NCBI GenBank assembly: GCA_019426215.1
Contig: CM033402.1
Span: 36,444,657-36,508,656 of the forward strand
Source of the DNA: Buddleja alternifolia
Lineage: Eukaryota; Streptophyta; Magnoliopsida; Lamiales; Scrophulariaceae
Length of the DNA stretch: 64,000 bases
Reading direction: 5' to 3'
Both the position numbers and the translations under genes were made by a program. Shown here piece by piece: positions 45,943 through 56,663 of the stretch; within the stretch, counting starts at the first letter, position 1; the number at the start of each line of letters is the position of its first letter. A model generated the notes under the pieces. The model was given only the letters and a program-made list of their open reading frames with translations, searched no databases and was not told where the DNA came from.

Positions 45943-48908
45943 CTATTTTTCTTTTGATGGACATGTTCTTGCATTATGCCCATCAACTTTTCCGCATACA
46001 GTGCATTTTCTCCTCTTAGGAACATGCTTTGATATCTCGGCACTGCTCTTAATTCTTTTACCGCACCCTTTAGATCGGCTCATTTGAGGATTTCTGATCC
46101 CGAGCTCGTTCTCAATTTGGGGTCCCACTAGTGTCTCGATAACAGCATTCTTATTATTCTTATTGTTATCGTCCGCACCGACACTCAAATGAGACTTCAT
46201 ATCCACCAATTGATTTTTTATGTAGTCGAGTTTTTCTTTGTTAAAACCTGCAAGATTTAAACATGATTGAAAGTCAATCCAAATTTGACTCACATCATTT
46301 GTGTTCTTCTCAATCATCGCGCGATAATGTCCGACTTGGTTATTAATTATATCAGAAGCCATAATTTCTGCATTTTTTCTCCATCTATTCAGAACATACT
46401 CGGCGGGCAATTTGAGTATTCGGCTTTGGTTGAATGCAAAGAAAATGTGTCTGCACAAAATACCCCGCCTCAAAAACAGTCGGCAAGAACAATCAACCTG
46501 ATCGTTCGATGCAAAATGTTTCACCTATAACATAAATACAATGAACAAACTGTAACATACATTGACTGTTTAATAATATACAACATATATAATAATAACA
46601 TACACTATAAAAAATGATATACCTCATATAACTCTGATTCGTTGTCGGAGTCAAATACGACAAATGATTTCACACCATCAACAACATTTAGACTTTGAAG
46701 TATCACTTGATACGCAGACTTTTTGATCTCCGCTTGTACGTCATAGAAAACAGCGCGTGTATATACCTCTGAAGCATCCTCCTCTATCGGCAGAGGGGTT
46801 TCTAATGATGGTTTAGAGACCAAAGACTCGTGATTTAATCTTGCATTCGTATTCCTTTGCCTGTCCATAGCACTTTCAAATCTACTATAGAACTCAATGA
46901 TTGTGTCACCCTTTACATAGAATTGATTAAAGAATGAATTAATCGACTCTGAAATCGATGTAGTCCTCAGTAACCCACCCATCGAAACATCTCGATAAAA
47001 TGCGGATACCCACGAATGTCTGTTGTCGTAAATTTCAGAAAGCCATTCAATATGGCTTAGCCCATACTTTGAAATAAGAGCATTCCAACCATCTTCAAAC
47101 TCACGTGGCGTGATTTCGTCATTATACACAAAATTATTCACCTTTCTCACTACTTCAGCATATTTACCTGTATGTGGTGAAATCTGGAGAAAAAATAATC
47201 AAATGCAAAACATATTATACAGCATAATATATTGTACTATACACTACATAAAGGTATCATTATACACTCTATATCGAACACATTATACATTATAAAATTA
47301 AATCTTATTAAAATGCACTGTACACTAAATACCATATCATACTACAGTATGTCAAATGCTATTGTAACACATTAATATAATATGGATTCAAAAAAGCAGT
47401 AAAGACACAAACCTTAGTTGGGAACTTCTTCATGATATGCCACGCGCAAAGACGATGCCTAGCATTTTTAAAAACACTAGGAATAGCCTGTTTCATAGCA
47501 GGACATTGATCAGATACAATATAGATTGGTTCCCGTCCCATTGCACGTGTAAAAGCTTCAAAAACCCACGTGTACGACTCAATGTCTTCTTTTGCGATTA
47601 GAGAAGCACCAAATGTGACTATTCTCTTGTGGTTATCTAATCCAGAAAAAGGAACAAATTTCATTTGATACCTGAAAAGGAATTACACCGACAATTAATG
47701 AATCATTATACATTTATTAACAGGGTAATCAAATATACATTAACTAATGATTCATTATACATTTATTGAATGAATAATATACATTAACTGATAGTGTGTT
47801 ATACAGCATATGTTCATTACATATTAAAAAAAAATGTATTATGCATTCAAACAAGAGTGCTTACTTATTGGATCGAAATGTTGCATCGACCGAGCAAACA
47901 TCACCAAATAGTTCAAAATTCCTTACTGCAATCGGATCAGCCCAAAACAACTTACTCATACAACCGTCATCATCTGTGGCATAATCAAAAAAAAATCCTT
48001 CACACGCTTTTTTCAAATTCATAAATTTCCTAACAATCATCTCCCCATCGTTCTCACCGACGTATTGCTTCACATCCCTTTTTGCGTTTTTGAAGTCTGT
48101 AGAAGTTGACCCAACATTATTAAACCCCCTGCAATCTCCTTCAGGAATGAATGTGATTTGACGGCGCCAACATTCACCTTTGATGCGTTTAAGCAAAACA
48201 TAATCTGGGATGGATCAATGTTCCGATTAACTTTCAGAAACTGTTTCCCTCGTCGGTCGCCAACTCGTGATTGTGCCGCTCAATAAATTTCTTTATAACA
48301 TATCCCTGGGAAGCACTAAACCTCACTACAATCTTGGCGTTACAATCACATCGACCAATCATACACTTCTTCTTCCAACCAACATCATCACATTTTGTGT
48401 AAACACCGGAACGACTACATACATAATGTTTAGATATAACCGTACCATCCTTATGAGTTTTTTGGGAACACTTGCGTACATCAAAACCACATAACCGAGC
48501 ATAGCTTTTGTAAAACTCAAATGCAAACTTCAAGCTTTCAAATACCTTACCAATGCAAGGTTTAAACTCAGTAGCACACACTGGTTCCCAATATTTTGAA
48601 CCGCCCGGAGATGATATAGAATTAGACGAAGAAGAAGATCCGACACATTGATTCTCAACATCATTATTGCTATACACTACTGATCCTGTTAATAATAATC
48701 AAACATCAAAAAACTGTGATTATTTAGCCTATCACAAACATACGATGTGCTTATAATATACTGTATAACATCACTATATGTAATGTATAATAGTGTATAA
48801 TACAGTGTATAATGCCATATAAGATAACGTATAATGTATTCAACTTACTGCTTCAAATGTATACAATAAATATACATTTGAATCCATAATATTATCCATC
48901 TCTGCCAT
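45943..48908 (-). CDS. MULE transposase (FAR1-like DNA-binding, DDE core, SWIM zinc finger)
   Basis: The proposed exons on the minus strand are 48908-48849 (start, uncertain), 48685-47865, 47671-47413, 47183-46623 and 46524-45943. Domains in order: a FAR1/WRKY-like zinc finger (VCSRSGVYTKC, GRCDCNAKI, FIERHNHELA); the MULE catalytic region with Asp in CSVDATFRSNK and Asp in IYIVSDQCPAMKQAI, then RHRLCAWHIMKKF; a helical region; a C-terminal SWIM finger (CSCRLFLRRGILCRH); and a CCHC-like tail (CTVCGKVDGHNARTC). The four downstream exons join in phase. Two single-base shifts in exon 2 (T-run near 48,237 and G-run near 48,130) break the frame, and the exon 1-2 junction is out of phase by one. 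It would cut and move the element if restored. Confidence 0.82.
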
Positions 48909-49382
48909 AAAAAACGAAATCAATAATCCACGACGCTCACGAATGAATTGGCGATGAACTGATATTGTTGATTAATTGCTTATGATTGACTGATCTTACC
49001 CAGACAATTGCGATGAGTTTCCATGTGAATACTGTGATTGCTGATGATGAATTGATCTTACCCAATCAATTGCGATGAAAAAGACGAATATGATGAAGCG
49101 ATCTTGCCGATTACTTCGATTGATGATGAATACTGTATAATATTTGCTGATTAATTCGATAGGATTGATGATGAACTGATCTCGATGATGGACTGATGAA
49201 GAATGGATTCTGGTGATGAATATTGATTTTAATCAAGCTGAAATATATGGTAAATTCTGTTTTTACGCATTAATGGGGATTTGATTTGATCATGCATTAA
49301 ATGTGTATGAGTTTGTTGGGTTTTATTGACAAAATTGCCCTCCCAGCATTAAAAATATTTAAATAATCCGAAAAAATGATAT
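48909..49382. other. Subterminal region of the ULP-MULE, upstream of the transposase
   Basis: It is non-coding. It contains several imperfect repeats of a 'gcgatgaactgat..tgattg / gatgatgaattgatcttaccca' unit between 48,945 and 49,215, and would act as the transposase promoter. Repeated subterminal words are typical binding platforms in transposons, but binding is inferred. Confidence 0.5.
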
Positions 49383-49470
49383 ATTTTCACACCTTTGGAT
49401 CAAATTGAATCAAAGACCTAGATTGGGTCTTAGGTCTTACCTAATGACAAGGTATGTATTTGATCCATAT

Positions 49471-49472
<2 letters not shown>
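49383..49472 (-). repeat. Right terminal inverted repeat of the ULP-MULE
   Basis: It is the inverse of 40,211-40,300, with imperfect matching, and is followed by a (TA)n run to about 49,510. Confidence 0.8.

Positions 49473-49510
<38 letters not shown>
49473..49510. repeat. (TA)n microsatellite flanking the MULE
   Basis: An uninterrupted TA dinucleotide run adjoins the right TIR. A shorter run ends at 40,210 on the left. Confidence 0.95.
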
Positions 49511-49515
<5 letters not shown>

Positions 49516-49624
49516 CTTTTAAGAATTTTGCATTCCACAAGGAAGGTCACTTTGGTCTATTTGATGAAATAAAAGGAGAATTGAAATGTCAATAACAAAA
49601 GTTGGAGTGCCTTTAACAACTCTC

Positions 49625-49869
49625 ATAGCCTAATCACCCCTGTGTTTTTTAAAAGTTTGCGAAAAGGTCAAAGTCCATTAGAAAGTGAGCGTGTTTTTTA
49701 TGTTTTTCACTTTTATTGATATGCTCATTTGTCATTTATACACGTTTCATACAATATAAAAGGTGGATAGTGTTATTTCACTCAAAAAACACATATTTCA
49801 TTCTTTCTTTTTAACAAAATGTGGCTTTTTCGCATACTTTTTAAGAACACACCGGAGAGATTAGGCTAT
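49625..49869. mobile_element. 245-bp MITE with ~45-bp inverted ends
   Basis: The left end 'atagcctaatc.ccc.tgtgt' and 'aaaagtttgcgaaaa' are matched by the inverted right end (gatagg-like 'attaggctat', 'acacacc', 'tttcgcatactttt'). There is no coding sequence. Flanking TSDs are not clear. The surrounding 49,511-50,343 holds no gene. Confidence 0.7.
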
Positions 49870-50343
49870 TTCGTGAACACAAGAGGATTTCTTAGATTTT
49901 CGATATAACATAAGGATTTTTTATGCATTAAACCCTTAACACTGATATTAAACACAGGGACCAAAAGTAAAATTACCCTTACTATTTTCTTTATATTTTG
50001 GTTTTTCAAATGTGTCCCCTCTCCGATAAACTAATGTTTTATATTTTTTTATAATTGATTTCATTAAATTTTGTCAATAATGAGCAAGTAAAAACTCTTG
50101 TTTTTTTTGTTAAAAAAAGAGAAAAAAAGCTCTTGTTTTATAAATTCACACACTGTGTGTGGAAATCAAAATTTAAAAAAAAATTATAAAGAAAACAAAA
50201 GAACAACTTGTCTTTCTTTCAGATCTTCTGATTCACTTGTGGTGCGAGTCAATCTACCACTGCCAAACCCCTTGACCCCACCCCCCCATCCCCCTGAAAT
50301 GTCCAAATTACCCTTACCCAACCAAAAAAGTCCAAATAAAAGC

Positions 50344-51072
50344 GGGTTATTGACAATTTATGCACTTAAAATGGTATCATTGGCACTTTACATCCTAAAA
50401 TTGTGTTATTAGCAAATTGCACCTTAAAATATGAATTCTTTGGCGCTTTGCACCCTATTGAACTTTTCGGTGCATTTCCAAATGAAATTGAGGCATTATG
50501 TCATTCCATGTCATTTTAAACCAAAAATCTTGTGCATATGAGCAAAAAACTATAAAAGAGGCAAAATTGGTACTAATTTCAAATTTAAACAGATAGAAGT
50601 GTGGATAAAAAAATTAATAATAAGACTCTGAAGAATTGTGCGAATATTTTACCTTCGATATTGACATTATATTACTGATTTCGGTCCCAAATATCATTCT
50701 GGCTCTTGTGCATAAGACTTTTGAAACAAAATGATTTGGAGGGGCGAAATGCTATCCATTTCATAGGGAGACACATTTCCAATGAATAAAGCCCTGAATA
50801 GATGACACGTTGTTTTTCATTTCTCGATTGCATTTGTTTAACATCTTCTAAAAATATCTTCTAACAATAAATTCTTATTTTATCTATATAAAAAAAGAGA
50901 AATGAAAAAATAGCATCACATCTAATCAAGACCTAAGTTCACCGAAAAAGTCAATTAGGGTGCAAAATGGCATAGACTTCCTATTTCGACGACGTAACCG
51001 GCCAAAGATATAAATATTACGACGCATCGTGCTAACTAACCCTTTTTCAAGGGTGCAAACTACCAATTACCC
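50344..51072. mobile_element. 729-bp MULE-like element upstream of FATA
   Basis: Flanks AAATAAAAGC (50,334-50,343) and AAATAGAAGC (51,073-51,082) form a 10-bp target duplication with one mismatch. The ends are related in inverted orientation (left GGGTTATTGACAATTTATGC, right ...GTTTGCACCC type 'gggtgcaaactaccaattaccc'). The element shares 'ggcactttgcaccct' words with 56,664-58,133, so it belongs to the same broad group. It ends 260 bp before the FATA start codon. Confidence 0.75.
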
Positions 51073-51082
51073 AAATAGAAGC

Positions 51083-51206
51083 CCCTTTTTCCAAACCTAT
51101 TCATTTGTGGCAATTTCGCAATTTCCCCTAAACATAAGCCCCATATCAAAATTTCCCCCTACCCCTACCCCCCGGGGGTTCCTCGTTCTCATCGACGAAC
51201 ACTACA

Positions 51207-51238
<32 letters not shown>

Positions 51239-51332
51239 TACAGACTCACCGTATTTTTCTGTGGCATGCAAACTTTGTAAATTACATAAAACCCCCAAAT
51301 TACAATCAAAGATTGAATAATTAAAGCTCCCA
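51083..51332 (+). promoter_or_regulatory. FATA proximal promoter and 5' UTR with a CT microsatellite
   Basis: This 250-bp region contains a (CT)13 tract at 51,213-51,238, a feature common in plant 5' leaders. A pyrimidine-rich, C-rich stretch (51,140-51,180) lies upstream. The transcription start is not determinable by eye. No upstream ATG in strong context was seen immediately before 51,333. Confidence 0.55.
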
Positions 51333-54300
51333 ATGTTGCTCAAAGGAGGGGCGTTTTCGGCTTGTAACGCCGCCGCCGCCGCCGGCGACGGCGGCCACGC
51401 CAATTGCCGCTTCTCCACCTTGATTCGTCGACCTGCCGGAAACGCCGCCGTTTGGCGCAATCGGGCTCGGAAGGCCCAGCCGTTTCGCGTGGCATCGGTC
51501 GCCACGGGTGAGCCGAAGAGCAAGCCGCAGGAGCCAACCTACCAGCCGAGCCTCGCTGACCGGCTTCGGCTTGGCAGCTTGACTGAGGACGGCTTGTCTT
51601 ATAAGGAGAAATTCATAGTGAGGTGTTATGAGGTTGGGATGAACAAAACTGCCACTGTTGAAACTATTGCCAATCTCTTGCAGGTTTGTTTAATTCGGCT
51701 TGTGTTTGAATTATATATGTGTATATGGCATTTTATGTATTAGTATGTAGGTGTGTCTGTGAATTGCTGAATTCTTCACTTTTAGGAGTAGATTTGTTTG
51801 TGAAGTTAGTCAATTTGATTATTTTTTGGTTTTGGATTGCTAATTTGATGAAGTTTGAGATGTGTATTTGTAAATACATGCCTCCCTTTATGCGTAAAGA
51901 TTGCATCTTTATGATGTTTTTGCCATTAATTGGTAATGTAGGTTCCTTAATTTATATAATTCTCTCTAATTTTCAGAGCGTTTGGTTTTAAATATATACA
52001 TAAGATGCAGGGGTAGAAAAAAAAATTGCCCTTTTCTTCTGAAAATTTCATGTTTTTGGAGAATATTTAAGTTTTATTAAGTGGGTTTGGATATAGAAAG
52101 AGATGGATTTTTGGAATCGAAAGGGTTAAAAAGTTGAGTTGAATTTTAGAAAAATGGGTTCTTGATTTAATGTTTCTCCTTTGAGCACTAAATTAGGTGA
52201 TAATTTGTGCATGTGTTGCTTCACTTGTTTATTGCTATTTGCATTCATTTGGTTTGAAATTTGTGCTCTAGCAGTTATAGATTGATACTAACTCATTGGT
52301 TTACTCGATGTCCTTTTTCTAGATTTTCATCTGTTGTTAAACATACTTATCTCTCCATTTCCGTTTATAGAGTTACGCATAATGCTCTGCTTAGTGACAA
52401 TGGTAATGCCTCTTTTATATAATTTTTGATTCAAGTCCTGCCTTAATTCTGTGTCCCCTAACTGTTGCCATTTTTCTTCCTTCTCTTCTTTTGTTTCTTG
52501 TTCATCTTTGAATTGGCTATCGAGATGTTTTCATTTTCCTTCTCCTTCATTGTTTTCACATCTTCTGATAAGTTGATGCCAAAAGTAAGTTGAAATAATA
52601 TGCACTGCCCTGCGTTGAAAAATAAGGATTTTTTAAATAAAATACTTACTATTATGCTGATCTCTGCTTATATTTACCTTTGTTTTACTTCCCCTAATTT
52701 TCTTAAACAGGAGGTTGGTTGCAACCATGCTCAAAATGTCGGGTTTTCGACCGATGGCTTTGCAACTACACTTAGCATGAGAAAACTGCATCTCATATGG
52801 GTGACTGCACGTATGCATATCGAGATCTATAAATACCCTGCCTGGTAGTAAAAGATGATTCGGTATCCTAATGAATTTTGTGCTTTTGTTTCCATTGTTT
52901 CTTATCTGTATTCCATTTCATATGTGGACCATGAAACAGGAGTGATGTTGTTGAGATAGAGACATGGTGCCAAAGCGAAGGAAGGATTGGCACCAGACGT
53001 GATTGGATTCTGAAAGATTATGCTAACGGCGAAGTCATTGGAAGGGCTACAAGGTGATTGTACTTTTATATGATATTGTTGATGAACATATAACCAAACT
53101 CCTTAAACATATAAACTTTTATTAGAGGAAAGGAAACCGAAATAAGTATTTAGTTTAATTCGTGTACGGCACGGAAATTTGAGATTCGTTGATATTGCAG
53201 TTTCATAGTTTTTACTCCTTTTTGCACTTAAATTCTTTAATATTAGTTTCACAACTTCCTTGGGCTTCGAAGTCTAAACGGGAGCCATGGAGAGGACAAA
53301 ATTAGTGAAAGATTTGTTGAATGTGAGAAGTAAATATAGGGAGAATTACATGCCCCCCCCCCCCCCCCCCCCCCAACCTCATTAGGTAATTACCACGAGC
53401 CAAGACAAGACATCCCTATCAGATCCCGACAACTTGAAAAATAGGGGGTGAAACTATAATCTGGTTCTATTGATAGAGAGATAAAGTTGTAATATGGTTT
53501 TACTAAAAGGGGAAATTATGGTAATTTTTCAAATTTCGAAGTGTTTTCCGTAATTAGTAACTCATGCAGGTATCTATGTGTTTTACCCTTTTTTACATAT
53601 CGGTAAGTTATAACCTCTCTCTTTGTAAGCTTATTTGAAAGATATGCTTATTGCTATAATGCCATCAAATAAGCTTTCTATGTTCAGCGTTCTTTTGTTA
53701 TGGTTATACCTCTTGCATTTATATCACTATATTAGAAGTCTAGCACTATTAATAAGTCGTTCTTTCACTATGTACTTCCATTTTACGACTACAACATTTT
53801 ATTGCAGTAAATGGGTGATGATGAACGAAGACACCAGGCGACTTCAGAAGGTCACCGATGAAGTCCGTGATGAATATCTAGTTTATTGTCCAAAAACGCT
53901 CAGGTAAATACTTTCTTTTCTATTCTACTCCTTCACTAAGCTAACGGTTTATGATGTTTTTGATTGGTCACAGAGTATTGTCATGCTTAACAGAAATAAA
54001 TGCTTTGGGTTTTTTACCCATTTCCCAAAAAATGGCAATTTTATAAGGTTTTTAATTTGAATCTCTGTGATTTACTTGATTGGAATAGGACGTATTCTTA
54101 TTTTGGGCAATTTATGGAATTTTGACTTCAAATACAACTCAATTGTTGACAGTGGTTAACTACTTAACTTCTTTTATATTTGTAACTAGTTCAGTTCCCT
54201 AAAATTATTTTGGACAATTTTTCCTCAGTTGTAAGAGTTGAATTTTGGGCAAACTGAAAATTTTCTTTGTTTATCCTTTGGGGATTTATTGTCGTATACT

Positions 54301-56221
54301 GACATATTCATCACATCGTAAATATGAAAGTTTAGTTGTTTTACCTTTCCCCATCTCTCTATACATGCATTTATTTGCTTGCTCATAAACAGCAGCTGAT
54401 TAATTTGCATAATGTCGGAGGTTTCTCCAAAATTTAGAAGCAGGGTACATCATGAAAACTTTTCTACATATGTTTTAAGGACATTGATGTAATTACTGAA
54501 TCTCACCTGCATTTTTCTTATTTTCATGCGTGGTGGAACTGTCACTTGATCAACTAGATTGCATTATTATGACTATTGTGACATGTCACCTATATATATG
54601 TCTGTTTTTGCCTACATAATTGGCCCCACTCGCGTTTAAATTTCTTCATTCCTAAACTGTCCCTGTTTGCTTATCGTGAACTAATCATGATCGGTACTTG
54701 ATACTTATTGTGGATGGCAGATTAGCATTTCCTGAGGAGAATAATGCTAGCCTAAAGAAAATAGCAAAACTAGACGATCCAGCTGGATATACAAAACACG
54801 GGCTTGTGGTAAGATAAACTACTCTCAACGAATATATCTAAGCTTTTTGGTTTCAAATTTTTAGCCTGTTTTGTTTTTTGCAGCCTAGGCGAGCTGATCT
54901 TGACATGAACCAGCATGTAAACAATGTCACCTACATCGGATGGCTTCTGGAGGTTAGTAGTCCTAATAATCCATTTTAACTTCCTTAAATACAATATAAG
55001 TGTGTTTATGTTGCATATTTCAGTTCCATTTTGGGTTGAACACAAATAAATCTGTGGTTCGGCCATTTGGCCTAACATCCATGGGTTAAACTCCCAAAGG
55101 GCTAGAAACTCTTACGCTTCTCTCTTAATGTGATAATTACAAAGATAGTGTATTTATATAGATGAATTACACGTGTGATAAAAGAATGAATTGAGGAAGT
55201 GACTCCAAATGGAATCATATAAGATAGTATCACAACAATAAATCAGGTACATATTATTGTGTTCATCCAGTTATATCAATGAATTTGGTCTTGATTCTGA
55301 ATAGACCCATTAAACATTGGCCTAGAGAAACTACATATTTCATTTCTTTAGTCACCTCCTAAGTGCCTTTTTTTTTTTTTTTTGAGTTAAAGAAAGCTAC
55401 CGGACTGTATTTGTTTTTTAATCTCCACGAGTTATGTATGGTCCATAAATGGACTCATTTCATGCTACCTAAGTGGATATGTACTGAAGTGGCTTTTAAG
55501 TCGTTGGATGGTATACGATAATCTCGTGAAGTGGTATTTATTTTTGGTCTCCATGAGTTATATTTGGTCCATAATTGTGCTCATTCCATGCTATCTAAGT
55601 GACTATCATATGGAGTGGCTTGTAAGTCGGTTGTAAGTCATTGGATGATACATGATCCAAATGTCCACTAATCCACTTGGGTATTAGTGGAGGGGAATCA
55701 CGAACTAAACCTCATATTTGATATTCTTTTCTTGATCTCAATATTGGGGAAAAAAAATGCCATATGCAATGTAGATTCATCATCCATGTGCATCTTCGTG
55801 GCTCTTCATTCTTGAACGGTGTATTCTTGCTATAAAAGTTCTATAATCATAGAGACCTCCCCTCCCCCGAGATTTGTTCAAAATATAATTAAAGCCATCT
55901 CGGGTTTCTTAAATCACAGTTATTTCCTGCAAATATAAGAATTGATTTTGTCAACAGAGTATGCCTCAAGAGATCATCGACAGTCACGAGCTGCAAACTA
56001 TTACTCTAGATTATAGGCGTGAATGCCAGCATGATGATGTAGTCGATTCCCTTACAAGTCCCGAGGAGACAGTTTTAGAGCTTCAGGGAACTAATGGATC
56101 TCCTGCTGCTTCAAAAGACGAAAATGACCCCCTCCAGTTTCTGCATTTGTTGAGATTATCAGACGGGTCGGAGATAAATAGGGGCCGTACCGAGTGGAGA
56201 AAGAAACCCGAGAAAAGATGA
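51333..56221 (+). CDS. FATA: Plastid acyl-ACP thioesterase, FATA type (371 aa)
   Basis: It hydrolyses acyl-ACP (chiefly oleoyl-ACP) in the plastid stroma, releasing fatty acids for export. Seven exons, all in phase: 51333-51683, 52711-52844, 52940-53053, 53808-53903, 54721-54808, 54884-54952 and 55958-56221. The N-terminal ~60 residues are Ala/Arg-rich with few acids, a chloroplast transit peptide partly encoded by GCC repeats. The mature protein begins near LADRLRLGSLTEDGLSYKEK. Two hot-dog domains follow; family hallmarks are VGCNHAQNVGFSTDGF, LIWVTARMHIEIYKYPAW and the catalytic ADLDMNQHVNNVTYIGW (Asp/Asn/His) plus YRRECQHDDVVDS (Glu). Length is normal for FATA. Intron 3 contains a 22-base C run. 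Confidence 0.96.
53353..53374. repeat. Poly-C run (22 bases) in FATA intron 3
   Basis: There are twenty-two consecutive C residues preceded by 'agggagaattacatg'. The flanking phrase and the later 'ggtaattacc' resemble the TTA-type MITE at 58,265-58,522, so this may be a MITE remnant. Confidence 0.9.
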
Positions 56222-56663
56222 GATTCAACGACTAGGATTTAGCATTAAACAGTAATCCTGCTTGCTCGGGCCGTTCTCTCTTTTTAGCTTTCTTCCTTCG
56301 TTTGAAATGATACTCGTCACTTCATTTCCGGGTCATTCTTTTCGTGGAGCTCTTTAGAATTTTTCTTGAATATTTAAGTCTTGATTTACAACAAGATGAT
56401 TGGTTTCCATGTTTGTTGTCAATTTGTATGAGATCTCCGTCAAGAATATGTTGTTTTTTAAATTTTATGTTAAATTATTGAAACTATTCGATATCGATAT
56501 TAAGTTAATCTAATACAAATTTTGCCCCCTCTTAAATGCTATAATTTTTCATGTAGATAATTATATTCTTTTTCCATTTTTTAGCATGATTAGCAATGAA
56601 TTTATTTTGATGAAATCAATTAATGTTCCTCTAGTTGCCTATCAAAGTTGAAGAAATAAAATT

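Larger units (their letters stand above)
40211..49472. mobile_element. 9.3-kb Mutator-like element carrying a ULP1-type protease gene
   Basis: Imperfect terminal inverted repeats of about 90 bp: the left begins GGGTCAAGATCTAATACATA. The right, read inverted, begins GGATATGGATCAAATACATA. Both continue with 'aagacccaat' and 'ggatcaa/tgatcca' blocks. The element sits in a TA microsatellite (40,201-40,210 and 49,473 onward), so the expected 9-10-bp TSD cannot be separated from the repeat. It carries two convergent genes: a C48 protease (plus) and a MULE transposase (minus). MULEs with a captured ULP-like gene (Kaonashi-type) are known in plants, and this appears to be one. Confidence 0.88.

Noticed and set aside
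51146..51523. 125-codon antisense frame over the start of FATA
   Set aside because: It is the shadow of the GC-rich transit-peptide exon; the sense strand encodes a complete FATA.
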